Translations under genes and position numbers: made by a program
Notes under the pieces: generated by a model
Seen by the model: only the letters and a program-made list of their open reading frames with translations
What the model was told of the DNA's origin: nothing
Database searches by the model: none
Source of the DNA: an uncultured Clostridia bacterium
GTDB taxonomy: Bacteria; Bacillota; Clostridia; TANB77; CAG-508
Reading direction: 5' to 3'
DNA: 64,000 nucleotides
Assembly: GCA_934154515.1 (NCBI GenBank)
Contig: CAKPGD010000001.1
Location: forward strand, 6,449-70,448
Shown here: positions 39,601 through 48,190 of the stretch, in pieces
How positions within the stretch are numbered: position 1 is the stretch's first letter
How the letters are laid out: every line of letters starts with the position of its first letter

Positions 39601-41616
39601 AGCTACAAAGTTTACTGGTACTTCATTTTCTACTACTTCACTACCATTTACTGATGTCATTTTTATTTTTGATGTTGTGCTTGGTGTTAAGTTATTTGCA
39701 GTTATATTTGCATTTATTACTATGTTTGCTCCACCATATATTGAGCCTATGTCATATCCTGTTTGTTTTCCTGTCATTGCTATTGATATTTGTTTTGTTC
39801 CATCTGGATTTATTATTAAATTTGCATCTCCAGCATTTATTTTAAGTTCATCTTCAAATAATAATTGTACATTTTTTACATCTATTTTTTCTATGTATGA
39901 AGGTATATCTATTGTTATTTTTGGATTTTCATATAAACTATTGTTAATATCGTCTGTTTTTAATATAGCTCTTATTTCAACATTTTCATTTTCTACCATT
40001 GTTGAAAAGTTATTGTTGTTTAATGTTAATTCTGTTTTTGTTGTTGGTTCTGTTAATGAAACACTTGAATTCATTTCTTGTTCTACTATTGTTGTTTCTC
40101 CATTTTTTGCTGTTGCTTTTCCTTCTAATTTAATTGTTTCAAATTTTTGTGTTTGTTCTTTTGTATAAGAACTTTCTCCTTTTATTGCTTTTTCAAAGTT
40201 AAATACAAGTTCACCTTCTTTTTGTGGTTTACTTGTTTTTATTGTTAAAGCATTTACATTTAAATCTACTTTTATTGTTTCTTCTTTAATATTTTCTATT
40301 GTAGAAATTAGATTTTCTCCAGAATATATTTCTATTTTTCCATTTTCTCCTAATATATTTTGGAAGTTTTCCTTTGATATTGTTACATTCTTAAAGTATG
40401 TATCACTTGCATATTCATTTTTTTCTGTTACATATTTATCTGCTAATTCTAAGATTATTTCATCTACAAGCCCTGGCATTGAAATATTTGCTATTACTGT
40501 TTGGTTTAATTTTGTTTCTAGTTTTTCTTCTCTATTAAAGTTTGCATACATATAACCTTTGCTTATAGCTTCTGTATTTGAACTTTTGAAATCTACTATA
40601 TTTCCTAACTGTTCTTTTAATGTTACTGTATCTTCGAAAGTATTTGTTAAACTTCTTTCTTCATAACTATATGCTGTTACACTTGCATTTGCTTTTAGTT
40701 CAACATTTGCTTCTTCTACTAAAGCTTCTTCTGGATATTTATATGTTACAATGAATTCTTCAAATGATTTATTATTCCATTGTATCATTCCATTTTCATC
40801 AGCTTCGTTTGTAACTTCTATTGTTATTTTTCCATTTTCTACTTTGTAATTATTTTCTCCAAAGTTTGAGTTTTCTTTGTTATATACTGTTACTTCTGTT
40901 GGTTTTACTCCATTTATTTCTGGGATTTCTACTTCAATTTTATTATTTTTTATTGGTAACACATTATCTTTTATACTAGATTTTACAATAGTTTGTAATA
41001 CTAGTCCTTTTTCACCGTTTATATTATATGGAATATATTTTGAAACTTCATTTTGTAAAACTAATTCTGCTTTTGCTGTCCATTTTAATCCTAATGAAAT
41101 TTCTTTTTTAATACTGTATTCTTTTCCTTTTTCATCTATATAATTTGCTGTGAATTTTACTTTTGACACTTTATTAAATTCATCTACACTTATTTTATCA
41201 TTTATGTTTAGTGTAATCGGAAGGTTAAGAGTTACTTCTTCTCCATTATCTATTTGATTAAGTGTAATAACGTTATTTTCTATACTAGCTACTTTATCAG
41301 ACTTTTCTTCTGATATTTTGAAATTAGCGTCAGAAAATTCAACCCTAGCATCTTTTAAATATCCCGCATTTTTTACAGTTATTTGTGCTACGATTGTGTT
41401 ATCCTCTCCTATATTTTTAGCCACTTCATATGCTTTTGTTTTTCCTGTTAGGAAATAACTATCAAATTGTACATTTACATGGTTTGTTTTGCTGTTTTGA
41501 TTATTTATATTGGCAGCAAGAACACTTCCTACTTGTCCCATTAATGTACTCATGTTAGTAAGCATCATTATGAATACTACAATACTTGCTATAATTTTGT
41601 TACCTTTCTTGTTCAT
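36616..41616 (-). CDS. Giant secreted surface protein with repeated beta domains and SdrD B-like domain
   Basis: The 1666-aa product has a clear signal peptide (about residues 1-34, ending VLAA), many extracellular repeats of DUF11/conserved-repeat type (for example ATVKNEGTVDAENVALNI and KYVIKNTSNVIATNA), and an SdrD B-like domain near 1360 (GTAWLDKNKDGRRDEDEE, a calcium-loop-like Asp pattern). The C-terminus has VKTGDA, a membrane helix and RKKVLRKI, which looks like a sortase-type signal in which KTGD replaces LPXTG; no sortase gene is in the window. It is the first gene of a two-gene operon with its own promoter and shares its C-terminal tail (KKVLRK) with the second protein. Probably a fibrous cell-wall or adhesion protein. 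Confidence 0.8.
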   Translation of the reverse strand: MNKKGNKIIASIVVFIMMLTNMSTLMGQVGSVLAANINNQNSKTNHVNVQFDSYFLTGKTKAYEVAKNIGEDNTIVAQITVKNAGYLKDARVEFSDANFKISEEKSDKVASIENNVITLNQIDNGEEVTLNLPITLNINDKISVDEFNKVSKVKFTANYIDEKGKEYSIKKEISLGLKWTAKAELVLQNEVSKYIPYNINGEKGLVLQTIVKSSIKDNVLPIKNNKIEVEIPEINGVKPTEVTVYNKENSNFGENNYKVENGKITIEVTNEADENGMIQWNNKSFEEFIVTYKYPEEALVEEANVELKANASVTAYSYEERSLTNTFEDTVTLKEQLGNIVDFKSSNTEAISKGYMYANFNREEKLETKLNQTVIANISMPGLVDEIILELADKYVTEKNEYASDTYFKNVTISKENFQNILGENGKIEIYSGENLISTIENIKEETIKVDLNVNALTIKTSKPQKEGELVFNFEKAIKGESSYTKEQTQKFETIKLEGKATAKNGETTIVEQEMNSSVSLTEPTTKTELTLNNNNFSTMVENENVEIRAILKTDDINNSLYENPKITIDIPSYIEKIDVKNVQLLFEDELKINAGDANLIINPDGTKQISIAMTGKQTGYDIGSIYGGANIVINANITANNLTPSTTSKIKMTSVNGSEVVENEVPVNFVAPTGIVTLNKVSNYADNAQVEALTEDKEATLEVTTSAKNATTEIQVINNYSNVIKNVRILGRTFTTETTNADNQTALNNTFDAPMTSAINTNGFEGATIYYSENGNATQDLNIASNGWTTQVTDYSKVKSYLIVLDNYTMNTGDSLKFTYNMQIPENLKYEQTVKSMYVVYFDNIKEEQTLTDKAVSRMVTLTTGIAPTLTATLTSEISENTVVRQGQYIKFIATVKNEGTVDAENVALNITAPSDKIYAYYDENGNGHYTNDASILENPEKKLLVEYSTKHTEYKEESFYTGYDDSDELTKTITIGTLKAGETKTVEYELKIEDYVLYEHRRLINVDTGEKIELPEIALTSTVKVNADNLQKEVESNEYKLKLDNGYVSMVMYADASSNYTLQKGDELKYTVKVEEISKNTELENAVIKIKLPEGVTVEKTELVENIVLEEPIKYTTEFDKENNTQIFYIEKIQLYSLFDCDVTVKIGDIQGNIEASATLEAKDIGTHYSNKAKNKVDKISMQIKQEDLESEYVKEKEQITYKYVIKNTSNVIATNAKFENQIPEGMHILYAKVIREGLEDQIISNDNEKTFNLEWSEVNANTTITIEITMEADKLDAGTKQKEITNNAVLSGSNFESITSNSVKTIIEYNKNAHIDSDDVSGDDQVNDDEGKYSIMGTAWLDKNKDGRRDEDEELLAGIEVRLLNKETNEVIATTTTSNSGTYRFANVENGEYLVVFVYNSAKYDLTEYKKQGVGDTVNSDVINVKMTIDGKEKTVATSDAIKVKDASVRNIDMGLCESEKNDLRLDKYISSVTVTYGNKVKTYDYKDVKLAKVEIPAKELSNATVIVNYKITVTNEGAITNYIKKIVDYVPNDMKFNSELNRDWYQSTNGDLYNSSLANTKLLPGETLEVNLTLTRKMTENNTGIVNNNAEIYEVYNEEGITDMNSTPGNKNSNENDMSAADLVISVKTGDAIIYTAIISIVICGILAASAYIIRKKVLRKI

Positions 41617-42003
41617 AGAATATTCCTCCTATTTTTGTTTTAAATTGAGTGTCTTTTTATAATTTACGCTTATACTTAATTATACCTCATTTTTCAAGTT
41701 TTTTCAACTTTTTATTGTTATTTTTTAAACTTTTTATGTATATTAAGAGTATAATCTACCTAAATTATATATTTATATATATTCTTGCATATTTTTAGAG
41801 CTTTTTCAACAAATTTATCTCTTGTATTCTTATAATATTTTCTAAATATTTACGGAAGCTCATTTTCAGTACTAAATATTAAATTTATATTACAATTTAA
41901 CATTTTTATGATATTTATTTTTTTAGATTCTTTTTTAGATTTTTTGTAACACTTATTTTGTTTTTGAATATTATAATATAAAGTTTTATTTTGGGGTGAT
42001 TTT
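41617..42003. other. Divergent intergenic region
   Basis: It separates the giant surface-protein operon from the plus-strand pair. It holds the surface operon promoter (41679-41707), a good GGGGTGAT ribosome binding site for the 42004 gene, and a TATAAT (41972-41977) without a convincing -35. No c-di-GMP riboswitch pattern was recognised. Confidence 0.6.
41679..41707 (-). promoter_or_regulatory. Predicted promoter of the giant surface-protein operon
   Basis: The minus strand reads TTGAAA (41702-41707), a 17-bp spacer and TATAAT (41679-41684). The leader is about 55 bases and ends in AGGAGG. Confidence 0.75.
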
Positions 42004-42453
42004 ATGAATGAGGATATGTTTAAAAAACTTTCTAATATGCTTGAAAACTCGAATGATAGCAATTCTAACGCTAGATCTAATAATTCTAATAATTCTGATA
42101 ATTTAAAAAATATACTTTCAAATTTTGTTTCGGGTACTCAAAATAATAGTAGTAATGTTGGTAATAATACTGGTAGCACAACTAACAACAATTCTTCTAA
42201 TTCAGGATCCTCTAGCGATAATTTGAATGGTTTTGATTTTTCTAATATAGACATGGAAACAATTATGAAAATAAAAAATATTATGAGTAAGATTAATACT
42301 AGAGGAGATGACCCTAGATCTAATCTTTTAATGTCTCTAAAGCCATATTTGAAGCCTTCTAAGAAAGAGAGACTAGATCAATGTATGAAGTTTATGAGTC
42401 TTTCTTCTGTTATGGAAGCTTTTAATAATGTGGGTGGTGATATTAAAAAATGA
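42004..42453 (+). CDS. Unknown Asn/Ser-rich protein with conserved C-terminal helix region
   Basis: The 149-aa product has two parts: a low-complexity Asn/Ser/Gly-rich region (about residues 15-75) and a helical C-terminus (about 80-149) with DDPRSNLLMSLKPYLKPSKKERLDQCMKF in pieces. The pattern DPRSNLLMSLKPYL recurs, from memory, in small Clostridia proteins of unknown role, some in sporulating species. There is a GGGGTGAT ribosome binding site. It overlaps the next gene by four bases (ATGA), so the two are translationally coupled. It is one of only three plus-strand genes here. It has no signal peptide and is probably cytoplasmic. Function unknown. Confidence 0.75.
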   Translation: MNEDMFKKLSNMLENSNDSNSNARSNNSNNSDNLKNILSNFVSGTQNNSSNVGNNTGSTTNNNSSNSGSSSDNLNGFDFSNIDMETIMKIKNIMSKINTRGDDPRSNLLMSLKPYLKPSKKERLDQCMKFMSLSSVMEAFNNVGGDIKK

Positions 42454-42794
42454 TGATTCCTCCTCCTTTTTTTAGACCTACATATCCTAATTTTAGGTCT
42501 AATTATGGTTTTAAAAATACTATGAATACTAATTATAATATTGGTAAAAGTCCTTATTTCCCTAATAATTTCAGTAACTCTGACTTTAAGAGTGACTGTT
42601 CTAACAATGATTTTAATAGCGGGGATTCTTCTAGTATAGACAGGCATGAAGAATATGATAATTTTTTTAATATTTTGGGTTTTAAGCTTTATTTTGATGA
42701 CCTATTAATTCTTGCAGTCTTGTTCTTCTTATATAAAGAAGATGTTGAAGATACTTATTTGTATATAATTTTAGTTATTCTTCTTTTATCATAA
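42450..42794 (+). CDS. Small membrane-tailed protein coupled to the preceding gene
   Basis: The 114-aa product begins MMIPPPFFRP, has a middle stretch rich in Asn, Ser and aromatic residues, and ends in a hydrophobic region with LGFKLYFDDLLILAVLFFL and a second hydrophobic stretch (LYIILVILLL). The motif FKLYFDDLLIL is, from memory, seen in short Clostridia proteins paired with the upstream gene's family. It overlaps that gene by four bases and is followed by a strong terminator. A tail-anchored or peripheral membrane role, possibly at the spore surface, is only a guess. Confidence 0.7.
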   Translation: MMIPPPFFRPTYPNFRSNYGFKNTMNTNYNIGKSPYFPNNFSNSDFKSDCSNNDFNSGDSSSIDRHEEYDNFFNILGFKLYFDDLLILAVLFFLYKEDVEDTYLYIILVILLLS

Positions 42795-42840
42795 AAAAAT
42801 GAAATTCAAGCCGTAAATTGATCTTGAATTTCATTTTTTG
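42793..42840. terminator. Bidirectional terminator between convergent genes
   Basis: Twelve-base arms (ATGAAATTCAAG/CTTGAATTTCAT) with a 12-base loop are flanked by A and T runs. It serves both the plus-strand pair and minC, whose stop codon lies 3 bases away. Confidence 0.9.
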
Positions 42841-42842
42841 TT

Positions 42843-43460
42843 TTATTCTAGTATAATTTCGTCGTTTTCTCCAACATATGCATATTCTTTGCAAATTTCG
42901 TTTTCTTCTGTCTCTTCTTTTTCTTTTATAATATTAGCTATACGTATTTGTGGACTATTTATTTTACTTGCTGCTATTATTGCTTTCTTATTGCCCTTTG
43001 CACCTGCATGAGCAAGACCTCTTAGTACTCCAAGTATTACAATATTTTCTTCTGCCACCACTTCTGCTCCAGCATTTACGTCTCCTAATATAACAAGGCT
43101 TCCTTCATATTCTATTTTTTGTCCAGAACGTAAAGACCCTTTGTAAAATTTAGTTTGTGAGTCTTTTATGTCTTTATTAAATGTCTTTTTTATACTATGG
43201 AGTCCTAGTGTTTTTGGTGTTTCAAATTCTACTTTTACATCTATTTGTTTTTGTATTGTTTTTTGAATTTCATCCATATCTGCTGTTTTCAATATTTTTC
43301 CTGTTATTTCTATTGGCATTTTTTCTTCTTTATACAATTTTTTTAATTCTGGAATTTTTTTCTCTAATAATTTAATTATTTCTTCTTGAGTTGCTTCATC
43401 TTTAATTTTTATTACTATTGTATCTTTTTTAGAAACTATTGTTACTTTTTCTAATTTCAT
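42843..43460 (-). CDS. minC: Septum site-determining protein MinC
   Basis: MinC blocks FtsZ polymerisation away from midcell. The 205-aa product has an N-terminal MinC_N-like domain (about 1-85) and a C-terminal beta-helix domain with FYKGSLRSGQKIEYEG, GDVNAGAEVVA, NIVILGVLRGLAHAGAKGN and PQIRIA, all typical of MinC_C, which binds MinD. The start at 43460 follows AAGGAGG; the longest frame would overlap the PBP2 gene end. It is the last gene of the cell-shape cluster. The minD and minE genes, which usually follow, are not present: a terminator and convergent genes come instead, so MinD must be encoded elsewhere or be missing. Confidence 0.94.
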   Translation of the reverse strand: MKLEKVTIVSKKDTIVIKIKDEATQEEIIKLLEKKIPELKKLYKEEKMPIEITGKILKTADMDEIQKTIQKQIDVKVEFETPKTLGLHSIKKTFNKDIKDSQTKFYKGSLRSGQKIEYEGSLVILGDVNAGAEVVAEENIVILGVLRGLAHAGAKGNKKAIIAASKINSPQIRIANIIKEKEETEENEICKEYAYVGENDEIILE

Positions 43461-43488
43461 TCTAACATCCTCCTTGTATTTTACTACT

Positions 43489-45591
43489 TTAGTTTTGAAT
43501 TTGAGTAGATGGTTTAGCATTCATATCTTCTGTTACTTTATTTGCATTCATTCCAAAATATTCTGCTATTATATCTCTTGCTACTTCTGAGTTATAACCT
43601 CCGCTTCCACCGTTTTCAATCATTGCTACTACTGCAATTTCTGGGTCATCAAATGGTGCAAAGCCAACAAACCATGCTATTGTTTTTCCAGCTACTCCTG
43701 TTTGTGCTGAACCTGTTTTTCCTCCTACTTCAATATTAAAGTCCTTAAAGTATGAATACGCTGTTCCTCCAGATTCACTTGTAACTCCTCTCATTCCTTC
43801 TTTTATTGCATCTAAATTCTTTTTGTCAAAATCTAGTTCTGTTGGTGTTTCTTTTGATATTCCTAATCTTTTTGTTACAAATTCTTTAAGTTCTTCATTT
43901 GATACACTATTTCCATCTGCATCCATTATTCCTTTTATTATTGTTACATCTACATTATTTCCACCATTTGCTATTATGCTAATATATTTGGCCATTTCTA
44001 TTGGTGTAAAACTATTGTCATGTTGTCCTATTGCAGCTTGTAGTGTATTTCCTCCTGTGTACGTTTCTCCTCTTTCTTTTGAAGTTTCTTTACTTGATAC
44101 TATTCCAGAAACTTCTCCTAAAAGTTCTACTCCTGTTTTGCTTCCAAGGCCTAATGCTTTTGCATATCTTGATAATGTATCTATTCCCACTCTATTTCCT
44201 AGTTCATAGAAAAAATAATTACAAGAATGTTTTATTGCATCTGTTACGTTTAAATATCCATGACCTCTTCCATATGACTTATATATCCAGCATTTAGGTT
44301 GATAGTCTGATGAATATCTATATATACCAACATCATTTATTTTTTCTGTTGTTGTTATTGCCCCTGTTTCTAGAGCTGCAAGTGCAGTTACCATTTTAAA
44401 TGTAGACCCAGGTGCATATACTGATGAAATTGCTCTATTTAAAAATGGTGAATTTGATCCTTCTGATATATATTCGTTATATTTTTCACTACTTATTCCA
44501 TCTACAAATAGTTGTGGTTCGAACTCTGGATAACTTGCCATTGCAAGTATTTCTCCTGTTTTTACATTCATTACTACAACTGCACCTGCATTTGCATCAT
44601 ATGCTTTTCCATATCCACCATTTCTTATTTTCTCTATATTATTTTTTAATGCATTTTCTGTTACTTGTTGAAGGTTTCCGTCTATTGTTAGTATTACGTT
44701 TTTTCCTGCAACTGCTTCTTCTACAACAGATTCATCTGTTATTGTTCCGTCTACTGCCATATCTATTTGTTTAATTCCGTCTTTTCCTTTTAGATATGGT
44801 TCAAATATATATTCTATTCCTATTTTTCCTATTCTATCATTTAAATCATAGCCTTCATTTTCTTTTAGTTCATCTTCATTTATTTTTCCTACATATCCTA
44901 ATATATGTGATGCAAGTGTTCCTGAAGGGTAACTTCTTAATGCTTCTGTACTAATTGTTAATCCCGGAAATTCATCATTTCTTTCGTTAAAAATCGCTAC
45001 GCTTGTTTCTGATATATTACTTGCAAACTCTACATTTTTTGTGCTACTATATCCTTCTTTTGCAATAGTATATCTCATTGTCATTATTTTTCTTGCTTCT
45101 TGTACATTCTCATTTGAAATTTTATATTTGTCTTTTAATATGTAAAAACATTCTTCTGCTGTTTTATTTTCGTCTATATTATTACTTTTTTTCCATTTAA
45201 TTTGTGATTCTTCTGATATAGTAAATTCAAATGGTTCTACTTTTATTGGTAAATTGTCTGTGTAGCTATCATTATTTTGTTCTAATATATTTACTATTTT
45301 TAATAAAGATGTATTTAGTGTTTCATTGTCTATTTTTGTTTTGTATAATTTTAAAACATATCCAGATTTTGTCGTAGCTAGTTTGTTTCCGGACTGATCT
45401 AATATATTCCCCCTTGCTGCTTTTAATGTACTTTCTCTTGAAAGTCTTGTGTTTGACTGTTCTCTATATTCTTCTCCTTTTACAATTTGAAGGTTAAATA
45501 GTTGAACTAGTAGAATTATTCCAAATATGTATACAAATGCTGACAATATATTATATCTTAATTTTTCTTTTTCACTTCTGCCTCGGTTCAA
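43489..45591 (-). CDS. mrdA: Class B penicillin-binding protein 2 (elongasome transpeptidase)
   Basis: This 700-aa protein crosslinks peptidoglycan during lateral wall growth. It has one membrane helix (about 14-36), a dimerisation domain with the RGNILDQSGNKLA motif (about 59-71), and a transpeptidase domain with STFK (Ser396 nucleophile), SCN (Ser456) and KTG (Lys625), all intact. It follows mreD by 25 bp and precedes minC by 28 bp, which is the normal place for the elongation-specific PBP2 in the mre cluster. Its partner RodA is not in the window. Confidence 0.95.
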   Translation of the reverse strand: MNRGRSEKEKLRYNILSAFVYIFGIILLVQLFNLQIVKGEEYREQSNTRLSRESTLKAARGNILDQSGNKLATTKSGYVLKLYKTKIDNETLNTSLLKIVNILEQNNDSYTDNLPIKVEPFEFTISEESQIKWKKSNNIDENKTAEECFYILKDKYKISNENVQEARKIMTMRYTIAKEGYSSTKNVEFASNISETSVAIFNERNDEFPGLTISTEALRSYPSGTLASHILGYVGKINEDELKENEGYDLNDRIGKIGIEYIFEPYLKGKDGIKQIDMAVDGTITDESVVEEAVAGKNVILTIDGNLQQVTENALKNNIEKIRNGGYGKAYDANAGAVVVMNVKTGEILAMASYPEFEPQLFVDGISSEKYNEYISEGSNSPFLNRAISSVYAPGSTFKMVTALAALETGAITTTEKINDVGIYRYSSDYQPKCWIYKSYGRGHGYLNVTDAIKHSCNYFFYELGNRVGIDTLSRYAKALGLGSKTGVELLGEVSGIVSSKETSKERGETYTGGNTLQAAIGQHDNSFTPIEMAKYISIIANGGNNVDVTIIKGIMDADGNSVSNEELKEFVTKRLGISKETPTELDFDKKNLDAIKEGMRGVTSESGGTAYSYFKDFNIEVGGKTGSAQTGVAGKTIAWFVGFAPFDDPEIAVVAMIENGGSGGYNSEVARDIIAEYFGMNANKVTEDMNAKPSTQIQN

Positions 45592-45616
45592 GCTATCACC
45601 TCCATTTATTATTTGT

Positions 45617-46150
45617 TTAAAAATACCTTGTTAAAATCTTTTGCTCTTTAAATATGTCTTCTACTTTATATCCTAGTGTTTGTATTGCTGGGTATAAAAT
45701 TATTGTAAGTATTGAATTGTATATAATTTCTACCAACAGAATTTTTATAAATTGCATTACTTCTATATATGAGCCTAATGTTACTATATTTAGTATATAA
45801 CTTCCTATTTCGTATATTGCTGTGCTTCCTATTACCATAAGCATTATTGTTAATTTACTATCTTTTGAAAAGTTTTTATCAAAATACCATCCAAGTATTG
45901 CAATTAGTGTTAGCATCAATGTTGATGTTCCTAATTTTTTTCCAAGTACTATATCTAAATATATTCCGAAAAATAGTGCACATCCTATTCCTGGCTTTAT
46001 TCCAGCAAATAAGCTTATAAAAAGTATTAGTATTATAAATAAATTTGGTTTTATTCCAGCAATAGTAAACCAACTAAAAAAGTTGGCTTGTAAGAAATAT
46101 ATAATTAAAAACGCTATAAATAGCAAAAAAATTACTAATGTTTTTTTCAT
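45617..46150 (-). CDS. mreD: Rod shape-determining protein MreD
   Basis: The 177-aa integral membrane protein has about five to six helices and the family pattern in GIKPNLFIILILFISLFAG and GIGCALFFGIYLDIVLG (PNLF and GxxxG-type turns). MreD is a membrane subunit of the elongasome, working with MreC and PBP2. It sits between mreC and mrdA, as expected. The 83-bp gap after mreC contains a direct repeat and a small inverted repeat. The start has TAGGAA upstream. Confidence 0.93.
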   Translation of the reverse strand: MKKTLVIFLLFIAFLIIYFLQANFFSWFTIAGIKPNLFIILILFISLFAGIKPGIGCALFFGIYLDIVLGKKLGTSTLMLTLIAILGWYFDKNFSKDSKLTIMLMVIGSTAIYEIGSYILNIVTLGSYIEVMQFIKILLVEIIYNSILTIILYPAIQTLGYKVEDIFKEQKILTRYF

Positions 46151-46175
46151 TCTATTCCTACTTTTCTATATAGTA

Positions 46176-46214
46176 TTAGCTTAAGTTGTAAACTTAAATG
46201 TTAGCTTAAGTTGT
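46176..46214. repeat. Short direct repeat in the mreC-mreD gap
   Basis: The 14-mer TTAGCTTAAGTTGT occurs at 46176-46189 and 46201-46214, and the first copy forms a 7-bp inverted repeat (TTAAGTT/AACTTAA, 46181-46197). It may be a small RNA structure in the operon message. Confidence 0.6.
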
Positions 46215-46233
46215 TGAATTTAAATTATTAAAT

Positions 46234-47049
46234 TTATTTGGTTATAACTAATACTGTTTCAATCTTTGTAAAGTCTACTGCTGTTGTAATTTGTGCATAC
46301 CTATCTGTTATATTTTTTGTGTTTACAACATTACTTACTGTTCCTACTAGTATTCCTTTTGGATATATTCCACCTAATCCTGAAGTTTCTATTGTGTCTC
46401 CTTGCATTATTGTTGCCTCTGTTGGTATATATGTTGCTTTTAATAGTGAGTTTCCTTCTAATGTTCCTCTTGCTATTATATTGTCTCTTGATGCTGTCAA
46501 TGTGCAACTTATACTACTTGATGTGTCTACTATTGTTTGGACTTTTGCTGTATTTGAAGTTACTGATATTACATGTCCTACTAATCCTTTGTCTGATATT
46601 ACAGTCATATTTACTTCTATACCATCATCTGTTCCTACATTTATAATAATTGTATCATTATAATTACTTATGTCCTTATTTATAACATATGCTGGCATCG
46701 TTGTGTATTCTGTATATTTATCTTTTAAATTTACATATTCTCTTAAAGTTGCATTTTCTGATTTTACTATTTCAAATTCTCTTAATTCTTGCTCTAATTT
46801 ACTTTTTTCTTCTTTTAACTTTGAATTTTCTTCCTTTAAATTATTTATATCTGTAAAGAAGTCATCATTTTTTGATATTCCATTTTTTATGTATGTAAGA
46901 CCATTTTGTATTGGCATTACGAAGAAATTAAATACTCCTTCTACATAAGATAGATTATTTATTTGTACATTTGAAATTATTACAATAATAACTAGAATAA
47001 TTACAGCTATAATAATTCCAATTATTCCTCTTTTTTTATTATTACTCAT
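46234..47049 (-). CDS. mreC: Rod shape-determining protein MreC
   Basis: The 271-aa protein has a short basic N-terminus, one membrane helix (about 8-28), a coiled coil (about 62-98, ENSKLKEEKSKLEQEL) and an extracytoplasmic beta-barrel region with GTDDGIEVNMTV, GLVGHV and GLGGIYPKGILVG, which are family marks. MreC links cytoplasmic MreB to the wall synthases and activates PBP2. It follows mreB by 36 bp in the conserved order mreB-mreC-mreD. Confidence 0.95.
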   Translation of the reverse strand: MSNNKKRGIIGIIIAVIILVIIVIISNVQINNLSYVEGVFNFFVMPIQNGLTYIKNGISKNDDFFTDINNLKEENSKLKEEKSKLEQELREFEIVKSENATLREYVNLKDKYTEYTTMPAYVINKDISNYNDTIIINVGTDDGIEVNMTVISDKGLVGHVISVTSNTAKVQTIVDTSSSISCTLTASRDNIIARGTLEGNSLLKATYIPTEATIMQGDTIETSGLGGIYPKGILVGTVSNVVNTKNITDRYAQITTAVDFTKIETVLVITK

Positions 47050-47085
47050 AAATAATCTACCTCCTTAATTTTTACATTTTATTAA

Positions 47086-48117
47086 TTAGCGTCTTCTTCT
47101 TGAATTTATTAACACACTTTTTAATTTTTCTAAATCTTCTATTGTTTTTTCTGTTCCTTTTACTACACAATCTAATGGATCTTCTGCTATATATACTGGC
47201 ATTCCTGTTTTATAACTTAATAGCTTGTCTAAATTTTGAATTAAGGCTCCTCCACCTGCTAAAACTATACCTTTTTCCATAATATCTGACGCCAACTCTG
47301 GTGGTGTTTTTTCCAGTGTTTGTTTTACACTTTCTACTATTTCGTTTACTGATTCTGCCATTGCTTGCATTATTTGTGAAGAATATATTTCTATATTTCT
47401 TGGAAGTCCTGTTGTTAAGTCTCTTCCTCTTACAGTCATTGGAACATCTGTCATAAGTGGCATTGCACATCCTATTGCCATTTTTATTTCTTCTGCAGTT
47501 GTTTCTCCTATTGCTAGGTTTAACTCTTTCTTTATATAGTTTACTATGTCCTCGTTAAGTTCATCTCCTGCTACTCTTAATGATGTACTTACTACTATTC
47601 CGCCTAAAGATATAACTGCAACTTCTGTTGTTCCTCCTCCAATATCTACAATTATATTCCCGCTTGGTTCTGCAACATCTAAGCTTGCTCCTATTGCTGC
47701 TGCCATTGGTTCTTCTATTAAATATACTTCTCTTGCTCCTGCTTGAAGTACACTTTCTTCTACTGCTCTTTCTTCTACTTCTGTAATTCCTGATGGTACT
47801 CCTACAACAACTCTAGGTCTTACTACGTTATATCTTTGGCATACTTTTGATATTAGATTTTTTAGCATTAATTGTGTTGCTGTAAAATCTGCTATAACAC
47901 CATCTTTCATAGGTCTTACTGCTTTTATTTCTTTTGGTGTTCTTCCTAACATTTCTTTTGCCTCATGTCCTGTTGCTAAAATTGCTCCTGTTTTTCTTTC
48001 TATTGCTACAACAGATGGTTCTTTTAATACAATTCCTTTTCCTCTTAATGTAACTAATGTATTTGCCGTTCCTAGGTCTATGCCTATATCTTTACTTTTT
48101 AGTCCAAATAATTTCAT
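47086..48117 (-). CDS. mreB: Rod shape-determining protein MreB (bacterial actin)
   Basis: The 343-aa product is full length. It carries the actin-fold nucleotide motifs: IGIDLGTANT (phosphate 1), NIIVDIGGGTTEVAVISLGG (phosphate 2) and GIVLAGGGALIQNLD (adenosine). The middle GVPSGITEVEERAVEES and EEPMAAAIG are strongly conserved in MreB. MreB filaments under the membrane guide lateral wall synthesis. It starts the mre set after radC, with an imperfect hairpin in the 73-bp gap between them. Confidence 0.98.
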   Translation of the reverse strand: MKLFGLKSKDIGIDLGTANTLVTLRGKGIVLKEPSVVAIERKTGAILATGHEAKEMLGRTPKEIKAVRPMKDGVIADFTATQLMLKNLISKVCQRYNVVRPRVVVGVPSGITEVEERAVEESVLQAGAREVYLIEEPMAAAIGASLDVAEPSGNIIVDIGGGTTEVAVISLGGIVVSTSLRVAGDELNEDIVNYIKKELNLAIGETTAEEIKMAIGCAMPLMTDVPMTVRGRDLTTGLPRNIEIYSSQIMQAMAESVNEIVESVKQTLEKTPPELASDIMEKGIVLAGGGALIQNLDKLLSYKTGMPVYIAEDPLDCVVKGTEKTIEDLEKLKSVLINSRRRR

Positions 48118-48150
48118 AACACTTTTCCTTTCTCATTTTGTATAGTAAAA

Positions 48151-48181
48151 GGGATAGATACTTTTGTTATTTATCTCTCCC
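48151..48181 (-). terminator. Imperfect hairpin between radC and mreB
   Basis: Ten-base arms (48151-48160 and 48172-48181) with one mismatch are followed on the minus strand by TTTTA. It may reduce transcription into mreB or mark the end of a radC message; no strong promoter was seen after it. Confidence 0.4.
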
Positions 48182-48190
48182 TCTAATTTT

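Noticed and set aside
41617..41680. c-di-GMP riboswitch before the giant surface proteins
   Set aside because: The leader is only about 55 bases and AT-rich, too short for the known classes, although GGDEF and HD-GYP genes are nearby.
41850..42062. A 70-codon minus-strand frame over the start of the 42004 gene
   Set aside because: It overlaps a plus-strand gene with a good ribosome binding site and shows no family motif or start signal of its own.
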